Positions 9,911 through 18,700 of a DNA stretch of 64,000 bases are shown here, piece after piece. Each line of letters begins with the position of its first letter. Positions within the stretch are counted from its first letter, which is position 1. Source of the DNA: Lapidilactobacillus achengensis. GTDB taxonomy: Bacteria; Bacillota; Bacilli; Lactobacillales; Lactobacillaceae. The notes under the pieces were generated by a model. It saw only the letters and a program-made list of their open reading frames with translations, was not told the origin of the DNA and did not search any database. The translations under genes and the position numbers were made by a program. The stretch is from assembly GCF_003946655.1 (NCBI RefSeq), contig NZ_RHOV01000001.1, positions 124,001-188,000 on the forward strand, written 5' to 3'.

Positions 9911-12900
9911 GAGGTTGTCCCTCCTTGGCCGCTTGGGCGGCGGTAAATTTCATTAATTCTGCTAAGAAATCCGTTTTATCAAGTGTGATCAATTGGCGAT
10001 ATTGATTCTCAGGTAACATCGCGTCAAACATCATGATCCCCTTGAAATCACTGTACTGCAATCCGGTTTCGTCGGCGCCGATCCGATAAGGCGCGATCCG
10101 CAATTTTCCAGAAAAGATCTCGATCGCCGCTTGGGTCAATAAATGCCGATTGAACGCTAATAATTCTGGTAATTGCGGTCGTGGGAAGCCATTATCCGAG
10201 GTGACCGCGTAGCCTTTCGCCTTACTGAAACCGCGCGGATACAGGCTGGACTTGCTGGCCTGATTGGCCGGGTCTAGCGCGGCCAAATAATCCTGGTTGG
10301 CCTGAAGCGACTCAGCTGTGGTGGCTTCTTTCGCCGTGGTGTTTTCCAAAAGGATCCCGTTATAGCGATGATCATCGAGAATCTGCGCCAAGAGCACTTT
10401 GGCGTCGTCAAGCCCGGTTTTATAGGTCATTTTCTGATCCGACAGATGCAGGTAAAAAGCGCCGATAGACGTGGCCTCAGGTAGCGCCAGTTGTTGGCGA
10501 TTGTCTTGGACACTTTGCAAATAAGTCAACAGCTGCAAGGATAGACCGTAGAAAACGCGGGTATAATCAAATTTCTTCTGGCCCGATTTGTAGTCGATGA
10601 TCTGATAATACCAATCCCCGCCCCACTGGCCCACGTCAAGGCGGTCGATCTTCCCGCGTACTGACAGTTCGCGCTGTTCAGGCAACTTGAAATCCAGCGC
10701 CGGCAGTTGCCCTGGCGCGCTGATCTGGCCAAATTGGATCTCGGTTTTCGCAGGCCGTAAGAACGAGTGACTGGCCTGCTCTTGCAAGACGTTGGCCATA
10801 AAGGCGCTGGTCGTGGCCAAGCGACGGGCGAAATAATGCATCTGACCAGGACCGTTCAGCAATTGATAACGGGGATCTTCGGCCAAAGTCTGTTGGATCT
10901 GTGTTGTGATCTGGGTCAGTTCGGCGGCCGTCAACTGGGCAAGCGGCTGATCCGTCGCCGCCACTGCCTTCAAGAATCGATCCAAATAGTCATGGAAATA
11001 GGTGCCAGTATCAGCACTATTAACGGCAAAGCGTTGTCGTGGCCGCAAGCGTAAGCCGTATTTCAGGAAGAATTCGTATGGATTCGTATAGAAACTCTCC
11101 AATTGCGAAACCGAGCTAAATAAATGGTCGCCATAGATCAAGGCGACGTTTTGCGCTTCAAGATTGACAGCCTGATTGTGATAACTCAGACTCCGCCACA
11201 AGCGCCGGTAAAAGGCGCCGGCAGGACCAGCCAAGAGAATCGCGGCCACGCGTTGCCAGTCAGCAGGCAAGTCCGTCTGCTTTGTTTGCGCCTCGCGCGC
11301 CAGTAACAATAAGGGTTCGGCGACCCCCGCGCGCGACGCGGCATAGCCCAAGGCCGGCTGTTGCTGCCGCGTTGGCGTCAATTGTGGGTGATCCGCCAAA
11401 TAGGCCGGCGCGCCCAATTTGAATTGCTGCTGCAACCGGGCCACATAAGGCGATAATTCTTGGGCGCCTTGCTGGTCATTGTGACTAGGATAGGTGAAAA
11501 TCAACCGCTCGTTGCTACTGAAGAAAATATTAGCGTAGCGTAAAGGCAGATCCGCCGAACTTTCCACGCTGGCTTGGCGCAATTGGGGCTCACCTGGTTC
11601 TTGATGCAGTTGGTTCAATAATTGGCGTTCCTGATCATCGATCAATTGTTGCCCTTGGGTCAGGCTGGGCAAGTTCTGCCGCGTCGCTCCCAAAATAATT
11701 GTGACCCGCTGAGTCTGAGTCTGGACCATCCCGATTTTGGAAACCAGCACCGCGTCTAAAGTGGCCGGGATCTGGGCAAACTCGGTATTGCTGAACCCGG
11801 CGTTCAACAGATCGGTGAATAAGGCGAGGTCAAAGGGCTGGGCGCCCCACACCTGCACATAATCGTCCAACAAGCCAATAAAGGCCTGGTAGGTTTGCTG
11901 CGGGCGTTGGGCCAACACCAAATCGTTGGCGGTCACGTCAGCCTGGGCCCATTCCTGCAACCGGGCGATCACGCCATTTTGCTTCAGGAATTCAAACAGC
12001 GCTTGGGCGAACTGGGCGCCTTGCGTCACGTGCTTAACAGTTTGTTGCCATTGCTTGAGCGCTTGCCCGTAGAACTGGTGCAGCTCTTCGATGGCGGCCT
12101 GTTGGGCCAATTGCTCAGGCGAACTCTGCGGCGCCGGGTCAACGGGATGCTTGACATACGGTCCCGCCATTGGCCAAGGCGTCGCGTTCAACCAGTGATA
12201 GCTCCGCAACCCAAACGCCAACGCATAGTTTTCTAACCAGTCCAAGTGTTGGCGGAATTCGGTCAACGATTGGGCTTCCGGTCGCCACAGTTCCGTCCGC
12301 AGCAGCACCAAAAGGTCATTGAGCTGGAAATTACCTTGACTCAAGGCCAATAAGCTGCGAATGAAGACAACGAAAGGATGGTTGGCCATCGGTGTTTGTT
12401 GATCGCTAAAGAAAGGCAGCTCGTTTTGGCGGAAAAGCGCCTCGATCGTAGCCGAATAAACGTTCAGATCCTCAGCCAAAACCAAAAAGTCACGGTAGCG
12501 GTAGCCTTGCAAGGCCACCAACTGGCGAATATAATTGGCCACACCCCGCACCTCACTGGTCAACGAGTCAGCCTGCCAAACCTGAAGATTCTGCTGGGCC
12601 AAGGTGGCTGGTGGTGCCACCTTGATGCCGGCGTTGCTGGCGATCCAGAAATCTTCAACTAGCTGCAACTCGGGACTCAAGCGCTTCTGACTGGCCGGAA
12701 ACAGCGCCGCCGTCCCTAAATCAGCCAATGAATCATAGCCCAATTGTTTCAAAATCCGCCAAGAACTATCGAAGTAATAAGGAATCTGGCTCGTGGCCGC
12801 CGGGAGATATAACGTCAAATAAACCGTCGCGCCCTGACGTAAGAAGCCACGGATCAAGCTCAACTGTTGCTGGTTGAATTCAGAAAAGCCGTTGATGAAA

Positions 12901-13532
12901 ATTTCGAACTGACTGAAATCACGCTGCTCCACCTGAGCGATCAAATAAGTCATCAGCTGTTCATTGGTCACGAAATGACTGGCGATCTCCGCTTGATACA
13001 GTTGTAAGATCCGACTTAATTCTTGTAATTTGGCCGTGGTCGAGCGAGGCACCCCTTGAGTCGCCAACTGGGTCGCCGCTTGCTGCAAATCGGTGGGGCT
13101 GAATTCCCCCTGAGCCAGTTCGGTCAACTGCGCCCCCAATTGCTCTAGAAAGCCCATTCGTCGCCGCTCGCCGTAGAAAATCGGAAATTGCGCCCGTTCC
13201 CGATTCAGCAGCTCGCTCAACAACATGGCCTGGCTAGCTGCCGTTAGTTGGGGCTGCTGATAGTAAGGATCATCCCGCAAGAAGTACCAAAGCAGTCGCG
13301 AAAACGACAGAATCTGTAGCCGGCTGCTGGCAATCAGACCATTACTGCTCAGGCGTGGATCACTGGCACCGATCGCCTGTAAGATTCGCACCTCACTACT
13401 GAATTTGATGTGGTTGGGCACCAAACAGATAAATTGTTTTTCCGGCGAACGCTGATAAGCTTGGCCGATTTGTTGGTACATTTCTCCGGTCACATTATCT
13501 TGCTGTAACCCATAAATGATTTTCAAAGACAT
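9903..13532 (-). CDS. addB: ATP-dependent helicase/nuclease subunit B (AddB/RexB type)
   Basis: Second subunit of AddAB, the 5'-strand nuclease arm. The 1209-residue product begins MSLKIIYGLQQDNVTGEMY, without a Walker A motif at the position where Bacillus AddB has one, as in streptococcal RexB. The C-terminal nuclease domain is intact: SVRGKIDRLDV and YYQIIDYKSGQKKFD. The cysteines that bind the 4Fe-4S cluster of Bacillus AddB are absent: the segment before the nuclease reads FYTNPYEFFLKYGLRL where Bacillus has a Cys, so this is the RexB type. Start ATG follows GGAGGTGCC. Upstream AT-rich DNA and an extended -10 suggest its own promoter serving addBA. Confidence 0.94.
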   Translation of the reverse strand: MSLKIIYGLQQDNVTGEMYQQIGQAYQRSPEKQFICLVPNHIKFSSEVRILQAIGASDPRLSSNGLIASSRLQILSFSRLLWYFLRDDPYYQQPQLTAASQAMLLSELLNRERAQFPIFYGERRRMGFLEQLGAQLTELAQGEFSPTDLQQAATQLATQGVPRSTTAKLQELSRILQLYQAEIASHFVTNEQLMTYLIAQVEQRDFSQFEIFINGFSEFNQQQLSLIRGFLRQGATVYLTLYLPAATSQIPYYFDSSWRILKQLGYDSLADLGTAALFPASQKRLSPELQLVEDFWIASNAGIKVAPPATLAQQNLQVWQADSLTSEVRGVANYIRQLVALQGYRYRDFLVLAEDLNVYSATIEALFRQNELPFFSDQQTPMANHPFVVFIRSLLALSQGNFQLNDLLVLLRTELWRPEAQSLTEFRQHLDWLENYALAFGLRSYHWLNATPWPMAGPYVKHPVDPAPQSSPEQLAQQAAIEELHQFYGQALKQWQQTVKHVTQGAQFAQALFEFLKQNGVIARLQEWAQADVTANDLVLAQRPQQTYQAFIGLLDDYVQVWGAQPFDLALFTDLLNAGFSNTEFAQIPATLDAVLVSKIGMVQTQTQRVTIILGATRQNLPSLTQGQQLIDDQERQLLNQLHQEPGEPQLRQASVESSADLPLRYANIFFSSNERLIFTYPSHNDQQGAQELSPYVARLQQQFKLGAPAYLADHPQLTPTRQQQPALGYAASRAGVAEPLLLLAREAQTKQTDLPADWQRVAAILLAGPAGAFYRRLWRSLSYHNQAVNLEAQNVALIYGDHLFSSVSQLESFYTNPYEFFLKYGLRLRPRQRFAVNSADTGTYFHDYLDRFLKAVAATDQPLAQLTAAELTQITTQIQQTLAEDPRYQLLNGPGQMHYFARRLATTSAFMANVLQEQASHSFLRPAKTEIQFGQISAPGQLPALDFKLPEQRELSVRGKIDRLDVGQWGGDWYYQIIDYKSGQKKFDYTRVFYGLSLQLLTYLQSVQDNRQQLALPEATSIGAFYLHLSDQKMTYKTGLDDAKVLLAQILDDHRYNGILLENTTAKEATTAESLQANQDYLAALDPANQASKSSLYPRGFSKAKGYAVTSDNGFPRPQLPELLAFNRHLLTQAAIEIFSGKLRIAPYRIGADETGLQYSDFKGIMMFDAMLPENQYRQLITLDKTDFLAELMKFTAAQAAKEGQPHA

Positions 13533-13567
13533 GCGGGCACCTCCATGATTTCATCTCAACTTATCTT

Positions 13568-13573
13568 ATTTTA
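13568..13573 (-). promoter_or_regulatory. Possible extended -10 for addBA
   Basis: Minus-strand TATGCTAAAAT just upstream of addB, about 36 bp before its ATG. No convincing -35 is present. Confidence 0.4.
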
Positions 13574-13601
13574 GCATATAATATTGGTTTAATTTGCGCG
13601 G

Positions 13602-13683
13602 GGCCGCCGTTATTTTCAACTGGGTGATCACGGCGGCCGTCTAGTTGTGACCTGCGGCGGTGAAACGGAGCCGCCGTTGAAAA
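13602..13683. repeat. GC-rich nested inverted repeat between addB and mvk
   Basis: The divergent intergenic region contains GGCCGCCGT (13602) pairing with ACGGCGGCC (13630-13638), a second pair GCGGCGG/CCGCCGT (13654-13677), and an enclosing TTTTCAAC/GTTGAAAA (13613-13620 and 13676-13683). It can fold as adjacent or alternative hairpins between the two divergent promoters. It has no T-run, so it is not a simple terminator. Unlike the other intergenic repeats here, I do not see it elsewhere in the window. Confidence 0.5.
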
Positions 13684-13738
13684 TTCAAATATTTTACGAA
13701 AGTGAAAGATTAGCAATTAATGAATATCCTAGGTCGCC

Positions 13739-13749
13739 TATGCTATAAT
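13739..13749 (+). promoter_or_regulatory. Probable extended -10 promoter for the mevalonate genes
   Basis: TATGCTATAAT, a TGC-extended consensus -10 (TATAAT at 13744-13749), lies about 75 bp before the mvk start. A good -35 is not obvious. Confidence 0.5.
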
Positions 13750-13822
13750 CGAATAAGAAAAAGCGCCAGCTCCGGATGATTTCAGCGGTTGGCGGATCTT
13801 AAATCAAGGAAGGCGGATCTAT

Positions 13823-14842
13823 TTGAGCACTACTTCCCCAGAATCAACCACACCACAGCAGTGGCCGCTAGTCCAAACTAGCGTGGGCGCCAGTCATGCC
13901 AAATTGATTTTGGCAGGTGAACACGCGGTGGTTTACGATATTCCTGGCATCGCGATCCCACTGCGGGCTATCAAGGTCACCGCGCAAATCAGCAGTCAAG
14001 GCCAGCAAGCAGGCCGAGCGCCAAGCGTCACCTTGCTGTCTGACCTCTATCAGGGCGACTTGGCGCTTGCCCCGGCGGAACTCGCCAATTTACAGGGACT
14101 GTTCGCGGCCTTCTTCGCCTACTTTCCGGCGGCGCAACCTTTGCCGGCAGCAATGCAAGTCACGCTGACCAGCGCGATCCCCTTCGAACGGGGCATGGGC
14201 TCGTCCGCGGCGATTGCTTCGGCGATTGTCGCGGCTTTGGCGGTTCAATTTCCCTCGACCTTATCGCTTGCCCGCCAAAAGGCACTGATCGCCACAGAAG
14301 AGAAAATCCAGCATGGCAATCCCAGTGGATTGGATGCCTTAGTGGTGGGATCGGCTCAGGGTTACTACTTCCGCCGCGGACACATGCCAGAAGCATTGAA
14401 CTTGCGTTTGCCAGGCGCGTTATTGATCGTGGACAGCGGTCTGACTGGGCAAACGGGAACGGCAATCGCGCAAGTGGCGGCGTTACGGCAAGCGCAACCG
14501 CAACAATGGCAAGCCCTGATGCAGGCTATTGGTCAGATCACCCCGCAGATCCGGCTGCTATTGCAACAACAACCAACCCAACCTGAGGCCCGCCAAGCAA
14601 GTCAGCGGCGACTGGGAGAACTTTTGGACGCCAATCAACAAGCCTTGCAGCAATTGCAGGTCAGTCTGCCCCAGTTGGATCAATTGATCCAGCGGTTGCG
14701 CGTGGCTGGCGCTTGGGGCGCAAAATTGACCGGCGGCGGCTTAGGCGGTTGCGTATTCGGCTACTTCCCGACGGCCCTGGCCGCCAAGCAAGCGCGGCCA
14801 GCCTTCGCGGATTACCAAACGTGGGTCACCGACCTCTCATGA
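13823..14842 (+). CDS. mvk: Mevalonate kinase
   Basis: GHMP kinase that phosphorylates mevalonate to mevalonate-5-phosphate, the first committed step of the cluster. Visible motifs are the N-terminal HAKLILAGEHAVVYDIPGIA, the ATP-binding glycine loop ERGMGSSAAIASAIV (about residue 120), the GNPSGLDALVV substrate region, and the C-terminal GAWGAKLTGGGLGGCVFGY motif 3. Start is a TTG nine bases after AAGGAAGG; a GTG about 22 codons on (before GASHAK) is the alternative and would give a more usual N-terminus. First gene of mvk-mvaD-mvaK2-fni. About 138 bp with no gene separates it from mvaD. Confidence 0.94.
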   Translation: MSTTSPESTTPQQWPLVQTSVGASHAKLILAGEHAVVYDIPGIAIPLRAIKVTAQISSQGQQAGRAPSVTLLSDLYQGDLALAPAELANLQGLFAAFFAYFPAAQPLPAAMQVTLTSAIPFERGMGSSAAIASAIVAALAVQFPSTLSLARQKALIATEEKIQHGNPSGLDALVVGSAQGYYFRRGHMPEALNLRLPGALLIVDSGLTGQTGTAIAQVAALRQAQPQQWQALMQAIGQITPQIRLLLQQQPTQPEARQASQRRLGELLDANQQALQQLQVSLPQLDQLIQRLRVAGAWGAKLTGGGLGGCVFGYFPTALAAKQARPAFADYQTWVTDLS

Positions 14843-14934
14843 TGGTGTCGGCAACGCCCAGCTCAATGAACCAATAGCACGGCGGTTGATCCAGTTCAAA
14901 ACTTGACCGTCAGAAAAAATCAACCCTCTCAAAC

Positions 14935-14966
14935 CAAACGAATCAAACAATCAAACGAATCAAACC
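14935..14966 (+). repeat. Direct repeat in the mvaD leader
   Basis: CAAACGAATCAAAC occurs twice (14935-14948 and 14952-14965) immediately before the mvaD Shine-Dalgarno AAAGGAG. Both copies are complementary to the right arm of a hairpin inside the mvaD coding sequence at 15144-15158, which could allow an alternative leader-coding pairing. Confidence 0.6.
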
Positions 14967-14980
14967 AAAGGAGTTGCGCC

Positions 14981-15952
14981 ATGGCTACCGCTCGCGCCTA
15001 TACAAATATTGCCTTGATCAAGTACTGGGGCAAGCAAGATCCTCAACAAATGTTGCCGTATAACAGTTCGCTATCCTTAACTTTGGATCAGTTCTATACG
15101 GAGACCAAGGTCGAATTTCTGCCTAAACAAACGAATCAGACCGCTGATTCGTTTGTTTTTGCTGGGGTGGCACAACCGGTCAGTCCTAAAATAACCCGCA
15201 TGCTGAACTTGATTCGGCAAGCGGCTGGCTGGTCGAACTTCGCCCGCGTTGAAACTGAAAATCATGTCCCGACCTCCGCGGGCTTGGCCTCCTCCGCGTC
15301 GGCGTTCGCCGCGTTGGCCGCCGCGGGCGCGCAGGCTGCGGGGCTGCAACTATCCCCGCGCGAATTGTCGATTTTTGCTCGGCACGGTTCTGGCTCCGCG
15401 TGCCGTTCGATTTTCGGTGGGTTTGTCGTTTGGCATGCTGGTCATGATGACCAAAGCTCTTACGCGGAACCCTTGTTGGCGACAGTCGATTTCCCCATTG
15501 TGGTGATTGCGGTCCTCGTTGACCAGCGCCCGAAGAAAGTCCTGTCCAGCGCCGGGATGCAGCAATCTGTGGCAACCTCCCCCTTCTACCCCGCGTGGGT
15601 CCAAACCGCGGAGAGTGGGATCGCCACCATGTCTCAGGCCATCGCTGCCCACGACATTGCCCGAATCGGTCAGCTCGCCGAGGCCAACGCGATGCAAATG
15701 CACGCCACCACCTTGAGCGCGGTGCCGCCCTTCACCTATTTTGCCCCCATGACCTTGAAAATCTGGCAGTTGGTCCAGGAATTTCGTACAAAAGGGTTAA
15801 GTTGTTACATAACGCTTGACGCCGGTCCCAACCCTAAACTACTATGTGCTAAGCAAGATGCCGCCGCCGTGGTCAAAAAGTTGCAGGCAGCGCTACCCCA
15901 ATTGCAGTGTACGATCTGCCAACCGGGACCTGGCGTCGCTTACCGAGATTGA
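14981..15952 (+). CDS. mvaD: Diphosphomevalonate decarboxylase
   Basis: ATP-dependent decarboxylation of mevalonate diphosphate to isopentenyl diphosphate. GHMP fold. Motifs are ARAYTNIALIKYWGK at the N-terminus, VPTSAGLASSASAFAALAAA (ATP loop, catalytic Ser region), GSACRSIFGGFVVW, and the C-terminal TLDAGPNPKLLC. The length of 323 residues is standard. An in-frame start 26 codons upstream was rejected because the ATG at 14981 has a well-spaced AAAGGAG and the upstream codons translate a low-complexity direct repeat. A perfect 15-bp hairpin lies within the gene at 15125-15158, described separately. It is followed by about 247 bp with tandem repeats before mvaK2. Confidence 0.95.
   Translation: MATARAYTNIALIKYWGKQDPQQMLPYNSSLSLTLDQFYTETKVEFLPKQTNQTADSFVFAGVAQPVSPKITRMLNLIRQAAGWSNFARVETENHVPTSAGLASSASAFAALAAAGAQAAGLQLSPRELSIFARHGSGSACRSIFGGFVVWHAGHDDQSSYAEPLLATVDFPIVVIAVLVDQRPKKVLSSAGMQQSVATSPFYPAWVQTAESGIATMSQAIAAHDIARIGQLAEANAMQMHATTLSAVPPFTYFAPMTLKIWQLVQEFRTKGLSCYITLDAGPNPKLLCAKQDAAAVVKKLQAALPQLQCTICQPGPGVAYRD
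15125..15158 (+). other. Perfect 15-bp hairpin with T-run inside mvaD
   Basis: AAACAAACGAATCAG (15125-15139), loop ACCG, CTGATTCGTTTGTTT (15144-15158), then TT. The stem is perfect and ends in a short T-run like an intrinsic terminator, yet it lies in frame about 48 codons into mvaD. The encoded residues (PKQTNQTADSFVFAG) are in a region without known catalytic motifs. Confidence 0.75.
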
Positions 15953-16068
15953 GGTCGGCAGCCTTTGACCGCGGGGACAGATTGCGGGCGTCCCATCTCC
16001 CATCTGAAGAGGCGCAGCGCAAGCGTCGTCTCTCAGCAATAACGATAAAATGTCATAACGCTAAAAGA

Positions 16069-16156
16069 TTTAACTGCTGCAATTTAACTGCTGCAGATGT
16101 TTTAACTGCTGCAAATGTTTGAATGCTGCAATGTTTGAAAGCTGCAAATGTTTAAC
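16069..16156 (+). repeat. Short degenerate tandem repeat upstream of mvaK2
   Basis: Five to six imperfect 14-18-bp units built around TTTAACTGCTGCAAATG lie between mvaD and mvaK2. Units drift toward the gene (TGAATGCTGC, TGAAAGCTGC). There are no unique spacers, so it is not a CRISPR. The remaining gap before it (15953-16068) holds no gene I can support. Confidence 0.7.
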
Positions 16157-16199
16157 AGTTTCAAAAGATTAATTCATTCAGGAAAGGTCGATCAATTGC

Positions 16200-17282
16200 A
16201 TGATTACAGTAAAGGCACCGGGAAAATTATATATTGCAGGCGAATACGCGGTTCTGGAGCCTGGTCATCCGGCTTTGGTTGTGGCGCTAGATCGTTTTAT
16301 CACCGTTTCGATCACGGAGACCCAAGATCAAGGGACAATCAATTCGCGACAATATTTGGAAACTAATTTTCACTGGCGTCGCCGCGGCGATCAAATGATT
16401 TTCGACAATCGGGATAATCCTTATCATTATATTCTGGAAGCGATTCGCGTGGTTGAGGCTTTGGCATTGGAAATGGGGCACACGCTGCGGGTCTTTGATT
16501 TGGATATCAACAGTCAATTGGAGGATCAAGGTGGCCGCAAATATGGGTTAGGCAGTTCTGCAGCGGTGACCGTAGCCACAGTCAAAGCGCTGATCGAATT
16601 CTATCAACTGCCTTTGAATCGCTTGGATATTTTCAAATTGGCCGCCATCGCGCATTTCAACGTTCAAGGTAACGGCTCCTTAGGCGATATCGCGGCCAGT
16701 GTTTTCGGCGGCTGGATCGCCTTTAGCACCTTCGACAAGGATTGGCTGCGCACTGTTTTGAAGAACAATACCTTTAGTGAGATCATCGCCAGTGATTGGC
16801 CCGGCTTGAAAATCGAATTATTACGCGTACCCAGCGAGTTGGAACTGTTGATCGGCTGGACCGGCTCACCAGCGTCAACGAGTCACTTAGTCGATCGGAT
16901 CACGATCGCCAAATTTGCGCAAAAGCAGCAGTATCAGAATTTCTTAGAATCCAGTCGCCGCTGTGTGGAAACGATGATCAAAGGCATCAAGGCCGCCGAA
17001 GTCAATGTCATCAAGGATGGCATTCGCCTGAATCGCCAACTGATCAAGCAATTAGGCGTCTTCTCGCAGGTGGATATCGAAACACCCGAATTGGCCGAAC
17101 TTTGCCAGATCGCCGAAGATTATGGCGGCGCCGCGAAATCCTCTGGCGCCGGTGGTGGCGATTGTGGGATTGTTTTGACCGACCATAGTGTTGATCAGGC
17201 CCGCCTGATTTCGGCTTGGAACCAACATCAGATCACCACCCTACCCTTAACTGTTTTCGAATTAACAGGAGCGAATGTATGA
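16200..17282 (+). CDS. mvaK2: Phosphomevalonate kinase
   Basis: GHMP kinase that converts mevalonate-5-phosphate to the diphosphate. Motifs are KAPGKLYIAGEYAVLEPGHPA at the N-terminus, KYGLGSSAAVTVATVKAL (ATP loop, about residue 117), GNGSLGDIAASVFGGWI, and the C-terminal AKSSGAGGGDCGIVL. The GEYAVLEPGHPA form and KYGLGSSAA loop distinguish phosphomevalonate kinase from the other two GHMP kinases of the cluster. ATG at 16200 follows AGGAAAGG. Its stop overlaps the fni start by 4 bp (ATGA). Codon use looks slightly more AT-rich than mvk and mvaD. Confidence 0.95.
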   Translation: MITVKAPGKLYIAGEYAVLEPGHPALVVALDRFITVSITETQDQGTINSRQYLETNFHWRRRGDQMIFDNRDNPYHYILEAIRVVEALALEMGHTLRVFDLDINSQLEDQGGRKYGLGSSAAVTVATVKALIEFYQLPLNRLDIFKLAAIAHFNVQGNGSLGDIAASVFGGWIAFSTFDKDWLRTVLKNNTFSEIIASDWPGLKIELLRVPSELELLIGWTGSPASTSHLVDRITIAKFAQKQQYQNFLESSRRCVETMIKGIKAAEVNVIKDGIRLNRQLIKQLGVFSQVDIETPELAELCQIAEDYGGAAKSSGAGGGDCGIVLTDHSVDQARLISAWNQHQITTLPLTVFELTGANV

Positions 17283-18382
17283 CAGCCATCGACCCGCTGC
17301 AACAACAAGCGCAACGCAAGCGCGCCCACTTGGCTTTGGCGGAGAAATTCTATCGCCAACATCCCCAAGGCCATCCTGATTTCGCGCAAGTGCGCCTGCT
17401 GCATCCAGAATTGCCGGAAACGGATCCAACCGAGATTGACTTGGCCCGATCCTTGTTTGGCAAAACCGTGCAGGCACCGATCTACATCAATGCCATGACG
17501 GGGGGCACAAATAGCGCCCAAACGATCAATGGCAAGTTGGCTCACTTGGCCGCTCATTTTCAGATTCCCATGGCGGTTGGCTCCATGAGCATCTTACAAC
17601 GAGCACCAGAATTAGCGCCAAGTTTTACGATCGTCCGCCAAGAGAATCCCCAAGGGGTTGTTTTCGCTAATCTGGGTGCTAGTCATTCCGTTGCTATGGC
17701 GACTCAAATGGTGACCTTGCTGCAGGCCGACGCTTTACAGATCCATTTGAATGCGGCCCAGGAATTCGCCATGCCTGAAGGAGATCAAGACTTTCACTGG
17801 CGCCATAACTTTCAAAAACTACAACAAGCGCTGGGCAGCCAGGTCCCACTGATCGCCAAAGAAGTCGGTTTCGGAATGGCGCCCGCTGCCCTGCGCGACT
17901 TTGCGGCTTGGGGCATCGCCGGCGTTGACCTTTCTGGCGCCAGCAGCACCGATTTCATTGCGATTGAAAACGAACGCCGGTCCCAACCTCTACTTTCTGA
18001 TTTAAGCGATTTCGGTCTTTCAACCGTGGAAAGTTTGCTAGGCCGCCAACAAATTTGGCAAACAACCGGTCATTTCACGCCTCTAACTTTTGCCAGTGGC
18101 GGGATCAGAACGCCTTGGGAAGCCATCAAAGCCTTCGCGCTAGGCGCCGATTTCGTGGGCATGTCTGGTTACTTTCTCCATTTGGCCCTGCATCAGGACG
18201 AGGCGGCGATGGTAACCTCCTTTGCGGCTTGGCTGGCTGAATTTCGCGGTTTATTGAACCTGCTGGGTTGCCGCCGTGTTCACGAACTCCGCCAGGTTCC
18301 GCTGATCTTGAGCCCGGATTTGGCTAATTTCGGCCAGCAAATCGGTCTGGACCCAACCGCCCTGACCCACCGGCGCGGTTGA
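17279..18382 (+). CDS. fni: Type 2 isopentenyl-diphosphate delta-isomerase (FMN-dependent)
   Basis: Interconverts isopentenyl and dimethylallyl diphosphate using reduced FMN. TIM-barrel features are YINAMTGGT near residue 75, AVGSMSILQR, the FANLGASH FMN region, QIHLNAAQEFAMPEGDQDF, KEVGFGMA, GVDLSGASSTDF, and the phosphate-binding ASGGIRTPWEAIKAFALGADFVGMSG. The length of 367 residues is normal for this type. The longest frame extends 21 codons upstream into mvaK2, but the ATG at 17279 follows CAGGAGCG and overlaps the mvaK2 stop, so it is the coupled start. Last gene of the mevalonate operon. Confidence 0.95.
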   Translation: MTAIDPLQQQAQRKRAHLALAEKFYRQHPQGHPDFAQVRLLHPELPETDPTEIDLARSLFGKTVQAPIYINAMTGGTNSAQTINGKLAHLAAHFQIPMAVGSMSILQRAPELAPSFTIVRQENPQGVVFANLGASHSVAMATQMVTLLQADALQIHLNAAQEFAMPEGDQDFHWRHNFQKLQQALGSQVPLIAKEVGFGMAPAALRDFAAWGIAGVDLSGASSTDFIAIENERRSQPLLSDLSDFGLSTVESLLGRQQIWQTTGHFTPLTFASGGIRTPWEAIKAFALGADFVGMSGYFLHLALHQDEAAMVTSFAAWLAEFRGLLNLLGCRRVHELRQVPLILSPDLANFGQQIGLDPTALTHRRG

Positions 18383-18508
18383 ACGCTGCCAACTTGTCGC
18401 TGGCACCCAAACTGATTGAACACTTAGCTAATCGCGGCGCTTGGCAACCAGCGCCGGCGGATTCTGCCAGTATTGGCGTCAGATTTTGCCACCAAAGCTG
18501 CTGTATTG

Positions 18509-18562
18509 AAAAAAACCACCAGACCAGAGGAACCGTTGGCTACTCTGGTTTGGTGGTTTTTT
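18509..18562 (+). terminator. Intrinsic terminator after fni (possibly bidirectional)
   Basis: AAAACCACCAGACCAGAG pairs with CTCTGGTTTGGTGGTTTT (one mismatch), flanked by A-run and T-run, so it can stop both the mevalonate operon and transcripts from the right. Confidence 0.85.
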
Positions 18563-18613
18563 AGATTGGCATTTGTTGGGTCTAGAATTTTTGGTGTTGT
18601 TTGGTGTTGAAAG

Positions 18614-18700
18614 ATGATCTCACACCAGGCGTTCTTGACCTTTTATTTTAACATTTCGTTGGTTGGCTTGGTCGCGCTACTCACAGTCTGGCTGGCTTAA
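18614..18700 (+). CDS. Candidate 28-residue hydrophobic peptide (doubtful)
   Basis: ATG at 18614 opens a 28-codon frame whose product begins MISHQAFLTFYF and continues with about 16 hydrophobic residues (ISLVGLVALLTVWLA) to its end. Size and hydrophobicity recall the holin-like type I toxins of Firmicutes, but there is no charged tail, the Shine-Dalgarno is weak (GAAAG), and the stop overlaps the 3' end of the convergent methyltransferase gene. No antisense RNA promoter is obvious. It could equally be chance. Confidence 0.2.
   Translation: MISHQAFLTFYFNISLVGLVALLTVWLA

Noticed and set aside
16069-16156. CRISPR-like repetition
   Set aside because: Units are contiguous and degenerate, with no spacers and no cas genes in the window.
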